A program made the position numbers and the translations under genes. Positions 22,737 to 34,320 of a DNA stretch of 64,000 nucleotides are shown here, in pieces (positions within the stretch are counted from its first letter, which is position 1; every line of letters starts with the position of its first letter). This stretch comes from Citrus sinensis (Eukaryota > Streptophyta > Magnoliopsida > Sapindales > Rutaceae): the NCBI RefSeq assembly GCF_022201045.2, contig NC_068563.1, forward strand, positions 28,927,001-28,991,000, read 5' to 3'. Under the pieces are notes generated by a model that saw nothing but the letters and a program-made list of their open reading frames with translations, was not told the DNA's origin and made no database searches.

Positions 22737-24430
22737 TTTTACTCTTCTTCTCTGCTCTTGTTCTGTTTCTTCTTCACTCTCTCGGTTTCAGTGTATGAGA
22801 TTCAGATGCATGCTGCTCTGATTTTCCTTTGTTAATATTGTCAAGTGGGTGACTGCCGACAGTTTTTCTTTTTTCTTTTTTAAATATATGCCGGTTTTAT
22901 TGCTGAGTGACAGGCCCTCCTCTCGAAGGAGTCTCTGCCACCGGGAGTCACTCATCTCCAAACGACTTGTGTCACGCATACGTGCGTCGTGTTACTACTG
23001 GGTGAGTGTAAATGCATTTCCTGTAGATTTTTGCATTTTTACTTCTATACTTGGTCTGATTCTGTGATTTTTTGAACAAATAGTTAAGGAAATAATGAGC
23101 TGATATGCTTACGAGGTAGCAGCACATGGCGGTATGTAATTAGGTTGTCATATTATCAAATGGTATCCGCACAACCTAAAATTTCTTTCGTGATGTGTAC
23201 TTGAACGGCCACGCTCTCCCACCATAATCCGAATCTGCTTGCCAACTCACCGTGCGTCACACGGCTTTTCTACTTGCCTTGCTTTCGTGCTCGCCACGTG
23301 CACGCCCATCTTTCCGCAAAGACTTGGCACAAGGCTACAAGCCAAGCCGCGACACTCGGCCCATCCGGCCTAACGTGGTGACACTGTGATCGTGATTTTG
23401 GACAAAGAAAAATGATATTTGACCACTAACAAAATATTATCATAATAGAAGTATAGTATTACAGTATGAACAGTACTAATGCTTTGTGTAGTATTATTTG
23501 TGCATAAATAAGATTCTGTTTTCTATCTTGGTGGTGTTTAGATGGTGATCAAATATTAGTGCTATTTGAACAAATCACTAATAGTGCTTTAATCATTCTC
23601 ATATCTCATGAGTTGAACTTGTATATCTTACATGTTTAGAAACATAGCAGCTAATAATTACAAACAAAATCACTTAGTAAGAATTGTTTCGGCCACAATA
23701 CATAACAACGTATCGATATGGAACCTAACCCTAATGAAACATCTAAAAGAACTCACAAGCAGTGGCTGGAATTAGAGCTGAGTGACGTGTCACTTCCCTA
23801 TAAAACAACTTGTGAAGTTTGCTGTGAATATGTGAGTATTTTTTTTTAAATTTGAACTATGTTACACTATATTTATATTTACAATTGTTACAATTTGAAG
23901 TTCTATTGCGTTAGTTTTATGCTTGGATATCTGACTCAAAATGAGTTCAATTTTTTTTTTTTTTTCACAGACCACATAAATAGTCTGGAACCGCAACTTA
24001 TTTAAAGGTGGTTTATTTATTTATTTATTCAAGTGGTTCCATTCCAACTTCCGAAATGTATGTGATATATCAGTGTTATGAGCATTTGGCAACTCTCACC
24101 ATTCCTCCCGCTCCATATTGCCCAAGAGCTACAGGCCTCAACTTGTGGGTTTCAGGGAAAAGTGGCCCTGAGTATGGGATTGGGCCGGGTTGCAAGGCTC
24201 GATTGATTATGAAACAATTGGAAAAATATTTTTTTTTTTTCGTTTTTTATTTATGGAGGAAAAGATCAAAGGAAGTTGAGAGAAAGAGAAAGGAAAAGAG
24301 GAAAGAGAGGAATACGAGACGACAACGTATTGGTGACTGAAGGATAAAAGAGGAAAGAAAAGCCCTCTTTGCCAAAACCCTACCTCTGAGTTCTCAGTTC
24401 AACAACATTCAACACAGAAAAGGAGCCGGA
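22737..24430. other. Spacer between OEP16-1 and TIM9 (divergent promoters)
   Basis: OEP16-1 and TIM9 are divergently transcribed, so this 1.7-kb region should contain both promoters. A GC-richer island at about 23210-23380 stands out from the AT-rich rest. A possible lone exon at 23718-23831 is listed separately. The TIM9 leader (about 24340-24430) is purine-rich (gaaagagaaagg). Confidence 0.4.
23718..23831 (+). CDS. Possible unlinked short exon, 38 codons, unknown
   Basis: An ATG opens a 38-codon frame (MEPNPNETSKRTHKQWLELE and onward) ending exactly at a good donor, TAT/GTGAGT. The composition looks coding-like (Glu, Lys, Thr rich, then TCEVCCEY with a C-x2-CC cluster). No matching downstream exon was found and I do not recognise the family. 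It could be a gene relic, a captured exon or chance; chance is not excluded at this length. Confidence 0.2.
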
Positions 24431-26002
24431 ATGGACAAGAACATGTTGGCTGGACTTGACGGTCTTCCCGAACAGGACAAGGCCAGAATGGCTGCCATGA
24501 TCGACCATCTTCAATTACGGGACAGGTTTTGATTCTTTTCCCACTTTGCCCTTTTAGTTTCTCTTATTTTCCGTTTCTATATATCCTGTTCGTGAATCTA
24601 CCGTTTCTTCCTTGATTGAATTAAAAAATTTTTTTTTATTATATCGCAATCCAGATGAATTATCTTGCCGTTTTTCGTTAAAAAGGATTCCTTTCTTTGT
24701 TTTAGCTTATTTTTGTGAAACTCGACTTTGGGATTTAGTTTTGGTTTTCATTTATGGCTTTGCATGTGAAATTTGTGTAATGCAAGTTGCAAGCTTAGTT
24801 TTTGTCCTTGTGGCTTGGTTGACATGTGAAGCTAAAGCAGACTAATGTACTCCTTAAAACCAGGCCAGCATTTGTGTTGCATCTGGACGTTTTGGGTACT
24901 ACATTTGCTTATATATGGTGATTGCTCATTGATATAGTTTAACTAATTTGAAAAGGACATCTTAGTCATGTGGGGGTTTTAATCTTATCATTTTAAATAA
25001 CAATCTGTATGATGTGTGCTCGAGACCTTGGAGACTATAAACAAGCGGCTTAAGGGATTTAGACTGTCCTTCCTGTAATTTAAGGTCTTTGAAGAGTTCT
25101 GTTATTTTTTAATGAGTTTTTCTGCTTCATATTTTCCTTGAAGTAAGATAGTTTTACTACTACCATTATTATTATTTTGTTTTTCTGCTACATTCTGGTC
25201 CTTCATGTTAAGTCATCAAGTTTGAATTATATGATGGGTTTGAAAGTTATAGACTTTTTTTGCTAAGTTATTATTTCTTAGTAATCTGCAGAGCTTCACT
25301 TTTGTAATACTGGTTTCATGATTGGATTTAACATCTGTGAAAATCGTTTTGGTGAAGCCAAAAGTTGGTTCTCCTTAAAACCAATGCAGCATTTGCTGTG
25401 CTGTGTTTGGACGTTTTGGGAACAAAATTTGCAAATCAGTGCTATCCTTTTTCTCCTTTTGGTGATTCTTGTTTCAGATTTGATTTTGCACCCATGTTAA
25501 GATTTCTGTTAGAGAACCGAGACCGTCGTTAGAGTGAAAGCCCTAAAAGTATGCAGTCGTCATGCATCCTATTGTGATTCCCATTACAGAACATGTTTTG
25601 CGCTTGTTAATGTGTACTTTGGTTTATTTGTTCTATATGCCTCAATCTATCAGTTTTGCCAGTTTCTACTATATTGGGAGCTTCCATATATTTTTCTTGT
25701 TAAGTTTTAGCTTGTTGAACTGCTTTGGAAACATCAAATTCTTCTCTAATCTACTCTCTGGCACAGATGTTGATCAAGTGTTCTATTTCTTTTTATCTTT
25801 GAATCGAATGTGTAGTTTGAGGATGTACAACTCCCTTGTGGAGAGATGTTTCAACGATTGTGTGGACAACTTTACACGCAAGACCCTACAGAAGCAAGAG
25901 GAGACCTGCGTCATGCGTTGTGCTGAGAAATTTCTGAAGCACTCAATGCGCGTTGGTATGAGGTTTGCAGAACTCAATTCACAAGCAGCTACACAAGAAT
26001 AG
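24431..26002 (+). CDS. TIM9: Mitochondrial import chaperone TIM9, two exons
   Basis: TIM9 forms a hexamer with TIM10 in the intermembrane space and carries hydrophobic precursors to the inner membrane. Exons 24431-24525 and 25816-26002 flank a 1290-nt intron and give 93 residues, the usual length. The twin CX3C motifs are CFNDC (residues 43-47) and CVMRC (63-67), which form the two disulphides of small TIMs. [20 protein letters not shown] and [12 protein letters not shown] leave little doubt of the assignment. There is no presequence, as expected for a MIA40 substrate. The spliced serine codon (AG/T) joins the exons in frame. Confidence 0.96.
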
Positions 26003-27133
26003 TATCCCCAGACGACCATTAACGGCGCCAAGAAACCATTTGGTTTATTCCTGTAGAATTTCTTTTGGATCAAATTAGTGGCTATTAATTTTCTGCTTTT
26101 GCCATCAGTGGAAGCCCAAGTTTGCGGTAGGATTCATAATCATCGTCTGAAAAATCATTTTTACACATTTTATCATGGCTTCACATATTGAATAATTGAA
26201 TCAAATATAACGGAATTCCATCTTAGAATGTAAATGAAATTGAGTCAAGTGCAGCAGCGGCCAAAGATGCGCTAACCTCGGTCAAATTCAGTGTTTGAAT
26301 AATTTTTCTGTTGTGGTTATATTATCTATCATGCCTATCTATATTCTGATTGATGATTGCGTATATAAAATTGTAGATAGTTAAATGTGCTGTTATGTTA
26401 TGTTATACGCCTGATAACATCGAAGGATTTTTGCACCATGTACGAACGGAAGATTGCTTCTTCCACAACTTGAAAGCTATGCATTATCACCCTGATTTCA
26501 TAATTAAGAATCTCAAGGAATCCAACCATCGTGTTACATCGTGGTAGGAATTTCCAGATGAAAGAGATTAATAAGAACATGTACAACAGAACTTAAATAA
26601 ACACAGCAAGCAACCTCAGTATGTAAAACATAGCGTAGAAATTTATTAATAGCAAATCCGGTGGCAAAAACAAATGGGCAACATAACTACATAAGCATTC
26701 AATTTAAACAGCGAAACTAGATATGTAACGCTCTAATCAGCTCAGTCACAAATCAACAGGACACAAATCACAAGAGAGAACACAAAGTTTCCTTTCATCC
26801 TACTACGAGGAAAAAAATGACTTTTAATTCAAAGCGTTCAGACAGATTACAATAAACTGTTGTCGTGGTTTGCCTCCATGATAGGTTCCATCACGGAGAA
26901 GTTACATTACCGACCGTCACATCCATATTTTCTCATCCTGGCAAAACCAACAAATATTAACTATGAGGAGTTGAAATGTGATAATATGCAGATTCAACAG
27001 TGAGAATCATTATCATTTGTTCTTAGAATAAGATATACATCAATGGATTACAATCAAACCTATAACAAATGCTTCAGAATGAAAATTAATAAATTCATAA
27101 CATGAAGTCTGCAGATACCTTCCTAGGAAGTCT
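26003..27133. other. Convergent spacer between TIM9 and CXIP4
   Basis: TIM9 and CXIP4 are convergent, so both 3' UTRs fall here. No frame or repeat of note was seen. Confidence 0.5.
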
Positions 27134-28138
27134 TTATTCATAATCTCTGTGGTGGCGATTCTGGCTCTTCTTGTTAGACCTCTTTACACCCCTTCCAACT
27201 CGTGAATCATCCGAACCACTTGCATCAGAATCAGATGGTGTCACAGACCTTCGGCTCTTGCGCTCATACCTTCCACCAGAATCCTCGGATGTACCAGAAT
27301 CAGAATCATTTGCATGTCTATGACTTCTCCTCCTCTTCTTCTCCTTCCTACTCTTCCTCCTACGGTGTTGACGTTCATCCTCTTCATCTGAGGACTCATC
27401 CCTCTTCCTCCTCTTCTCTCTTCTCCTCTTCCTCTTTGTCTTATTTTCATCCTCATCCTCTGAATCACTATATCTCCTCTTTCCACTCCTCCTCTTCTTA
27501 GACCTCCCCCTCTTCTTCCTCTTTCCTGACTCTGAATCTGAATCTGAAAAACTTTCATCTGAATCATCCCTTTTCTTCTTCCCCGACGATCTCCCTTTAT
27601 TGCTAACCTTCTTCCCAAGCCTTGCAGCTATAATCCTCTCCATCTCTGAATCTGCATCTGAGTCTGAACTTTCGCTCTCCTCTTCTTCATCCTCGTCACT
27701 GTCATTCTCACTCTCAACCTTACCTTTTCCGTTCAGCTTCCCCACCTTCCCCTTAATTTTATCCAACTCAGACAAAACCGCAGCCTGAATTGCTTCCTGG
27801 TCTTTTTCCTTATCTTCCTTAACACTCAGAAAGTTCCTGCACTGAAATGTCAAGTGCCCAACACGACCGCATTTCTTGCAAGCTCCACGAGCCTCGTCGG
27901 CATTGGTATTAGTTATGCGGGCAAGCGCTAAAAGACCTTGGTAGCTATTGTACGGATTATCAGCATCTGGTTCATTGCTAGAGGGTTTCGGCTGTGCTGA
28001 ATTCTTGGAGTCATCTTTGTTTGGTGCATAAGGGTCGTACCCAATGGCACTTTGCCATATACCGTGAGTTTGCAGGGCTGCACTACTGTGAACCCTATTG
28101 TTCGCGGGCATGCGAACTCGTCCAGCGGTGGCCGGCAT
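27134..28138 (-). CDS. CXIP4: CAX-interacting protein 4 (CCHC, RS-like tail)
   Basis: CXIP4 was named for activating the vacuolar H+/cation antiporter CAX1; the protein is mostly nuclear. This uninterrupted frame gives 334 residues. A conserved N-terminus contains GIWQSAIGYDPYAPNKDD and YNSYQGLLALARIT. A CCHC knuckle follows at residues 87-100 (C-KK-C-GRVGH-LTFQ-C). The rest is a long, low-complexity tail of alternating Lys/Arg and Ser/Asp/Glu blocks, like SR-type splicing proteins. The tail is so biased that the other strand also shows long serine-rich frames; these are shadows. The leader seems to have an intron, with an acceptor (catccag) about 25 bases 5' of the ATG. It neighbours OEP16-1 and a RING-H2 gene, as in Arabidopsis chromosome 2 (memory). 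Confidence 0.92.
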   Translation of the reverse strand: MPATAGRVRMPANNRVHSSAALQTHGIWQSAIGYDPYAPNKDDSKNSAQPKPSSNEPDADNPYNSYQGLLALARITNTNADEARGACKKCGRVGHLTFQCRNFLSVKEDKEKDQEAIQAAVLSELDKIKGKVGKLNGKGKVESENDSDEDEEEESESSDSDADSEMERIIAARLGKKVSNKGRSSGKKKRDDSDESFSDSDSESGKRKKRGRSKKRRSGKRRYSDSEDEDENKTKRKRRREKRRKRDESSDEEDERQHRRRKSRKEKKRRRSHRHANDSDSGTSEDSGGRYERKSRRSVTPSDSDASGSDDSRVGRGVKRSNKKSQNRHHRDYE

Positions 28139-29042
28139 ATTGAAGTATCGTACTTACCAAATCTGGATGAAGAAATAAAAGTTAGCAGCGGTTAGGATTT
28201 TGAATTCAGTAAATCAAATTCAAGAAATTTCTATCATTCTGTTGTAAAGTAATTTCAATTACAACATCAACTCAATCCCCAATCCAACAAACTAAGAACA
28301 AAAGAGGAGAAAATACCTTACGCTCAATCATACGGAACCGACAAAACAAAGAACATGAAATAACAAAATAAAAATTAAAAAAAAAACTCACTATTGGGTT
28401 TCAAGATAATTCATCTGGAGATGGATCTTACCTGTGCAGTGATTGATTCGAAATCCCTAATCGAAGAGCTACAGTTCTTTTTTTCTTTTTTTTTTTCTCC
28501 CCCTCTTTTGTTTCTGAATTCACGAGATTCCTTTTTCGTTTATGTTAAAACAAAAGTCGGTGGACCAAGCAAGGGACGAGACGGCACCGTTTATCCGAGG
28601 GAAAAAAACGACAACGTGTCGGTGGTATAAAATTAGGATGCGAAAATTTGTGTGTGTGTCAGTGTGTGTACATACATATATATAATATGTACGGATCTAA
28701 AGAAAATAATTCCTAGAATTAGACAAAATCGCATAGATCTGTCAAAGCCTAAAAATTGTTAACAAATCCGAGCCTCCCAAAACAAACAACGAAACTATAT
28801 CTAATTTTTTGAAACTTAATTTGCTACATATCATCGAGCTAAAGCAATTTAGTGTTTTGTGCCCAACTTTTAAAAAAAAAAAAGAAAAAGAAATTGTGAT
28901 GAATATATAATAACGAAATTGAAAAAAAAAAAAAAAAAAAAAATCCCCCTAAGATTCCTACAAATTCATATCATTATATAACACCAAAATTCGTGACAGT
29001 TATATACACACTCTGTAAACTCAAAAGTACGCATCGGTAATT
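28139..29042. other. CXIP4 upstream region and spacer
   Basis: The first about 350 bases hold the CXIP4 leader, probable leader intron and promoter. Microsatellite-like DNA (tgtgtgtgtcagtgtgtgta, then tatatata) lies at about 28650-28690. Poly-A runs occur near 28870 and 28920-28943. A TATA-like attatataaca at about 28974 precedes the small frame at 29043. Confidence 0.4.
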
Positions 29043-29222
29043 ATGTCTTCTGGTTCTGCTACGGTGCTGCCCTTGACTATCCTTAACTTAATCCTTGGGA
29101 TGGGCTTCATTATTTGCATCGGCTTGTGTTGTTATGCGTTTTTTTTTGGGTTGCTAATTAAATTGTTAGATACATGCTCTGCTTCTTCTTTCAACACCTT
29201 AAGAGATCATGGCCATATGTGA
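29043..29222 (+). CDS. Small membrane-protein frame, 59 codons, unknown
   Basis: An uninterrupted 59-residue frame starts MSSGSATVLPLTILNLILGM and contains one or two strongly hydrophobic segments (residues about 8-43). A TATA-like sequence lies about 70 bases before the ATG, a sensible promoter distance. The N-terminal pattern (S-G-x-A, then L-P-L-x-x-L-N-L-I-L) is reminiscent of the first segment of AWPM-19/PM19L membrane proteins, which are much longer, so this could be a truncated relic. It may equally be a small novel gene or chance. No intron donor in a good place was found. Confidence 0.3.
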   Translation: MSSGSATVLPLTILNLILGMGFIICIGLCCYAFFFGLLIKLLDTCSASSFNTLRDHGHM

Positions 29223-30513
29223 AAATATCACTATCAAGAGAAAGGAATATCAGAAGCCGTGGTTTTGGACTTATTTTAACATTGAGAGTTAAAAGAGTTC
29301 TTAATCTTACGGTAAGGTAAGCGAATGTGCCATATGCATTCACTTTTTTTTTATGTCTATTTTTGTGCCATATGTATCGAGGGCTCGCACCGAATTTGTG
29401 GTTGGTTAAGGATTAAAAACAAAAAAAAAAATAAAGATCTTCTTGCCTTGTGTTTTTAGACATTGCATCAACAAATTTTCTAATTCCGGAGATTAGCTAT
29501 TTCAGCCTTTCTAAAATTTATTTTTATCACTTGGGTTATGGTAAAGTTTTAAATTTTTAATTAATAGCTCATTTCATCAAGAGTGTTAAAATAGTAATAA
29601 AAAAATATACTGGTAAAAGATAAATGCGATACTTTTACATATAAATTTAATTATTGGAGGGGTTGGTCTATTTAAACCCATTAATTTTTTTAAACTAAAT
29701 TTTTATTGTGAAAATATAATTTAATCAATTACTTATCTTACGTTATCCTCTCTCCCTACATCTCCTTCCCTCATCAAACATTTATTGTTATATATGAAGT
29801 GAATATTGAAATTTAATAAACAAAATTGCTAAAAAATTAATAAACTATGAATTAAAATAATAAGTTGCAATTTGATAATTATTTTATTCTAAAAAATGGA
29901 TGTTGAAAGGAAATTAATAGTTGAAATAGCCCCACTCTCAAAATATCATATTTGCCTTTCCAACAATGTGCACTTATCTTTCTAACAACGGTTTTTTATT
30001 TTTTATAGGAACAGTGGCTTTATTTACCGCGTAAGATGGCCTCATGGTATTTTAAGTACCAGTAATTTATAGAAAAACAAGTTCTTCCGAGAAAAAAATT
30101 TTGTTATTGAAAAGATGATAAAATTGAAGAAAAAAAATTATGACAAATTACTAGGTGCGCGCCTTTTTTAAAAAAACTTTTTTTATTTTTTTATTTTCTC
30201 TTTTTAAAATTTCATTTCATTTCATTTTATTTTATTATTTGGTTGGGCTATCCCTCCTTGAATCCCCCATTTGTAATAACAAGTTACCGTATATATTTTT
30301 TAAAAATTTTGTTGTGATCAAACAATTCCAATACCTGATCGGAATATATAAAGTTTCCTGAACTATGGTTACAATGATTTCCAATTCCTAATCCGGAGTA
30401 GGATTGTTGTCACTTACAATATTATAAATAAGATACTAATTAATCAGAAATATTACTCAACTGTCCCATTCACTCAAATTTGTTACTTTTTCTTAACTGT
30501 GAAGCTAGAAGCC
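29223..30513. other. AT-rich spacer before the RING-H2 gene
   Basis: No gene seen. The DNA is very AT-rich from 29460 to 30300. The last 90 bases form the RING gene leader; a tattataaataag string at about 30419-30431 is a likely TATA box. Confidence 0.45.
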
Positions 30514-31068
30514 ATGCCCTTTGCCGCAACACCCTCTACTTGTCCCAACGATGAAGGCTTAAGATTGTTAGTTTTAACCACACCCTTGGTCATATCATCC
30601 GTGGTTTGTTTAATTCTCTTCTTATTCTATATATCCTACTATTTATTCACGCAACTCTATAGCAGTCGAATTCAAACGCAGAATCAAGATATCGAACAGG
30701 GATTATCCTCACAGCAGCAGCAGCAGCAGCGGGTGATCATTAATAGTACGGAGTACAAAGTGAAGGAGGATCCGAGGGCTTCCAAGTTCAAGAAAGTCTC
30801 ATGGACAGCTTTCAAACGAGATATTATTAACAATAAAAGCCATCAAAATGATGATGCCGTCAATAAGACGAGTACTTGTGTTATATGCTTGGAGGAGTTT
30901 AGGGACGGTGATGAGTGTAAGGTTCGTTCAAAGTGCAATCATATTTTCCATCAAACTTGCATGGATGACTGGCTGGACGATCATTCTACTTGCCCGCTTT
31001 GTCGTGGTCGTGTACGGCGTATCGCTTGGCCTTCTTTTACTACTGCTGATGATTGGAGTCCCGACTAA
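30514..31068 (+). CDS. ATL-type RING-H2 membrane ubiquitin ligase, intronless
   Basis: The 184-residue protein has the ATL layout: an N-terminal membrane segment (about residues 19-45, rich in Leu/Ile/Val), a basic linker and a C-terminal RING-H2 at residues 122-163. The zinc ligands are C-x2-C, C-x-H, H-x2-C and C-x2-C (CVIC, CNHIFH, CPLC), and the tryptophan of the E2 surface is present (DDWLDD). No clear GLD motif is visible where many ATLs have one. A Gln run (six residues, cag repeats) lies before the linker. ATL proteins ubiquitinate targets at endomembranes, often in defence or stress signalling. The ATG at 30514 is the first in the open frame. From memory, Arabidopsis At2g28920 occupies the same place after CXIP4. 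Confidence 0.88.
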   Translation: MPFAATPSTCPNDEGLRLLVLTTPLVISSVVCLILFLFYISYYLFTQLYSSRIQTQNQDIEQGLSSQQQQQQRVIINSTEYKVKEDPRASKFKKVSWTAFKRDIINNKSHQNDDAVNKTSTCVICLEEFRDGDECKVRSKCNHIFHQTCMDDWLDDHSTCPLCRGRVRRIAWPSFTTADDWSPD

Positions 31069-32512
31069 TTGTCTAATAATTACTCCACGTTTTGTTTTTC
31101 ACTTTCCGAATCCATTATAAGTCTTTTGTTTGTGATGATTATCTAATTTTCAGTTGTTTTTCTCTAATATCACTCTGAATTTTAAGTGTTCATTGTTTAT
31201 AAGAGAATTTGTGTTATTAAATATAATTTTTTCGCAAGGATAGATATCAAATGAATATTTCCCTTGTAATGTCATACGAATATTAATTAGGAGAAGTAAA
31301 TAGGGGCAATTTATTCTGTTGACATAGACCTCCATATCACTTAGCGATGGTTAAAAATTGCCACAAGCACGGCACCTATTATGTTAGGATCAGGCGACGG
31401 GTCTAATTTTACTCTCGCTTTATAAAAAAAGATTAGGTCTGGATATAATTTTTTATACCTGTTGATTGGGCGGGCTAGTATGGGTATAAAACATTGATAC
31501 CCATATCTGCTTAGTGAACCTATTTGACTATTGACTTTTTTTTTAAATTAAAAGTTAAAATTAACAACTAAATGAAATAAATATTAAAGAAAAAAATTAA
31601 AACCATAAAACATAAAAGATTAGCACTTAGTAGCTTAATAATCGGAACAACCGTCTAATACGATGTTATACTAAACATTTACTTTGAGATTTTAATCATT
31701 CAATGGACTACTATATTATTTAAAACCTTATCCTAACTAGGAACAAATAATAATAAAATAATGTTTAAATTAAAGGTCAGTTGTAAGGAGTAAATGATGG
31801 ACAAAGAAATAATAAAGTGGAGAATTTTATTCTCAACCTAGATCTTTTGTAATGCATTGATTAAAATTGAACACAATAGCTATCCAATTATGAGGAATTC
31901 CCAACCCATACCCGTTCAAGCCTACAGTGGACAAGAATATCTTTTACCAAATAGATAATTTCAACTTATTACTGTATGCTAAATTACACCTAGTTTCTAA
32001 GAGGCGATTAAAGATCTTTATTCCAAGCGATTTTGGACCTGCGTTGACAGTTAATGAAATTTTGCTACCAGTACACCTAGCCTACTTGTAGCAGCATTTT
32101 CACTTTCCCCTTACATGCGGTTTACATACTTGTCGATATTAAAGAAGAAAATTCGGTAGCATTGTCACAGTGAAATGACATAAATCCTTCAGAATCTAAT
32201 TTCCAACAAACGAGAAAAGTTACAAATCGTTAATTTCCAGTTCAATTTATTCAAATATTTAGACTCTACTATATAAAATACCAATTCCATAAATACATAG
32301 CATACTTAAATATAGTTAACATGCTTTGTTAGTTTCTAAATTTATTTTTCTTACTTATGAATTAGGTGTTTGTCCCAGTTAAAAAACAAAAAAGTTTTAA
32401 CATAAGTATCAATTGAATCTTTTAGAATTTTGATTCTCATTGTTAAACCAGAAATAGAATGGGCTAGTTAGGACCCAAGTAAATTTAGTCCTTATAAAGC
32501 CCATGAATAGAT
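31069..32512. other. Spacer with decayed repeats after RING gene
   Basis: Apart from the RING 3' UTR no gene is visible. The stretch around 31370-31510 (gcgacgggtctaatt, gggcgggctagtatggg) has the look of an old hAT-type end, but no partner end or target duplication was found. Confidence 0.35.
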
Positions 32513-32930
32513 GGACAAACCACGTAGAATAAACTTCCTAATTAGTAAAGTTTCAAAACCTAAAAGATTTCAAAGCCTAAAAAGTTTCAAGGTCTGAGGG
32601 TCCTATCATAAGACAAACCACTTAGGATAAATCTTCTATGTGACAAGACTCTAACGTCTAGAAGATTCTAAGGTCCTAGGATCCTATCCTAAGACAACCT
32701 ACATAACATAAATCTTTCAGATGATAAGGCTCCAAGACTCAAAAGATTCTAAGGTCTTAGGATCTTATTCTAAGACAAACAACTTAGAATAAGCTTCCTA
32801 CGAGGAAAGGCTCCAAACCCCAAAAGGTTCCAAGACCTAGGATCCTAAGACAAATCACCTAAGATAAATCTCATAGATTCTAAGGTGCCTATGATCTTAG
32901 AGTCTTAGGAAAAACATCTTAAGGTAAAAA
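32513..32930. repeat. Degenerate tandem array, about five units of ~80 bp
   Basis: Units begin with agacaaacca-like sequence at about 32513, 32611, 32692, 32773 and 32848; the last three steps are 81, 81 and 75 bases, the first 98. Each contains (g)ataaatctt, then gattctaaggt and ctaggatcctat. The copies have diverged by point changes and small indels, so the array is old. It may be part of the U3 region of the LTR-like relic that follows. Confidence 0.8.
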
Positions 32931-33480
32931 CGCTTATTCCTTTAATCCACAGACAAGCTAGCATATCCATTTGTCAATTAACATGGGTACAAGAAGATAA
33001 GTACAGCTAGATGTCACGAGAACAACAACACTTGCCATCAAAGTTACTAAGACTCAAGTTAAATCAATTTCGCTTATAAATATCCCCTCAATTCTCACCA
33101 ACAGATAAGAAAAAAATGGACTCAAGAGGGGAAATACTGACTTTCTCTTTCTAAATTTGTATTTCCAAAAATCCAACGATTAACTTGACTATCAAAGAGT
33201 TTACGCAGGTAAAGCCGACCTTCTAATCATTTTCTTGTTTTTGCACAGTATTATTAGACAAGGGCATTCTCATCTCCTAAAAAAGTGGGTTATGAGGAGG
33301 AGATTCAAAAGCTCATTAAGATTAGTAAATTCATTATTGTCGGGTCCAACAAAAAGGAACCCCAATCTTAAAAAGGTTGGAATCACAACCTAGTAAGGTT
33401 GGACAAAATTTACACCTACACCCATTATGAGTAATACCTTTGGAAAGCTTTAATTTCCCTAGTCTCAATTAGGGTTCTCT
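32931..33480 (+). mobile_element. LTR-like relic (retrotransposon fossil), family unclear
   Basis: A TATA-like ttataaatatcccctcaatt followed by pyrimidine-rich DNA, a gacttgac..gcaggtaaagccgacc phrase and a downstream gggtccaac string resemble the R/U5 end and primer region of plant gypsy-type LTRs. No second LTR, clear ends, target duplication or pol coding region was found, so this is at most a broken fragment. The tandem array to its left may belong to it. Confidence 0.3.
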
Positions 33481-34320
33481 CAAAACCATGTCCGCTCCCC
33501 CTCATCTCAGTGCTCCTCCTCCTTTTAATGATTTTGGATCCGGAGAGTACACAAATAATTATCTCTCCATTTGTTTTAATGTAAATTGCGTTGATTTTAA
33601 TCTGTTTATAGAGAATGTCTCATCGTCTTATGTGGTGCTAACACTAATGTCATCACGTCACCATACAATATTACAAGAGCAAAACATGATAAAATCAGTG
33701 CCAATTTATGCACTTAATTGTAGAATAAGATAAATCGACATTGATTTTACATTGTTTCTGTCCACACTTTGATCTCTTCAATATTTTTCATGTTACATAC
33801 CAGGGTATGTGCATAGTCGTACACATCGAATTAGAGTCCCCAAAAATCCGTTGTAAGAGCTAGAGCAGCTGGTATAGTTTCAAGAAGTATATATCCCATT
33901 TTTTCCAGTGATGTAAGTTTTTTTCTTTTTTTAATATTCTTGTTTGCTGCATTTTTGCATGCTGAAAATTAAAATAAATAAAAATATAATCATATTACGT
34001 TTTTGTTTGCTGTATCAAGAATACGTCCGCATAATTTATACGTCATCACGACAGTTAAGGTTTAATGAGCCCAGCTCGGTTCGGTTTTGAAATTCTAAAC
34101 CGTTCAGCTTCGGTTCGGTTCTGATCCAAACCGTATGAGGCAGCCAAGCCCAAATAATAGAATACACATGAAGTAAAAAATAATACAAGGTACAATTAAG
34201 CACTACACCATGCCTACCAAAAGAAAAAATAAAAAACCATCAGGCAAAGACAACATCAAGGCCCAATTTTAAACCCAATGGCGGAAGCTATGCCTGTACA
34301 TAACGATCCTCTTACAGGTT
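33481..34320. other. Spacer with repeat remnants before the GH17 gene
   Basis: An open frame at 33488-33733 has no recognisable domain and is taken as chance or part of the preceding relic. The string cggttcggttttg..cttcggttcggttctg at 34078-34121 resembles hAT subterminal sequence, but no complete element could be drawn. The GH17 3' UTR should lie in about 34000-34320. Confidence 0.35.

Noticed and set aside
27202-27788. Serine-rich frames on the plus strand under CXIP4
   Set aside because: Mirror of the Lys/Arg/Asp/Glu-rich CXIP4 tail; low complexity and no separate support.
33488-33733. 81-codon plus frame
   Set aside because: No domain, no promoter or splice context; composition drifts to AT-rich after the first 20 codons.
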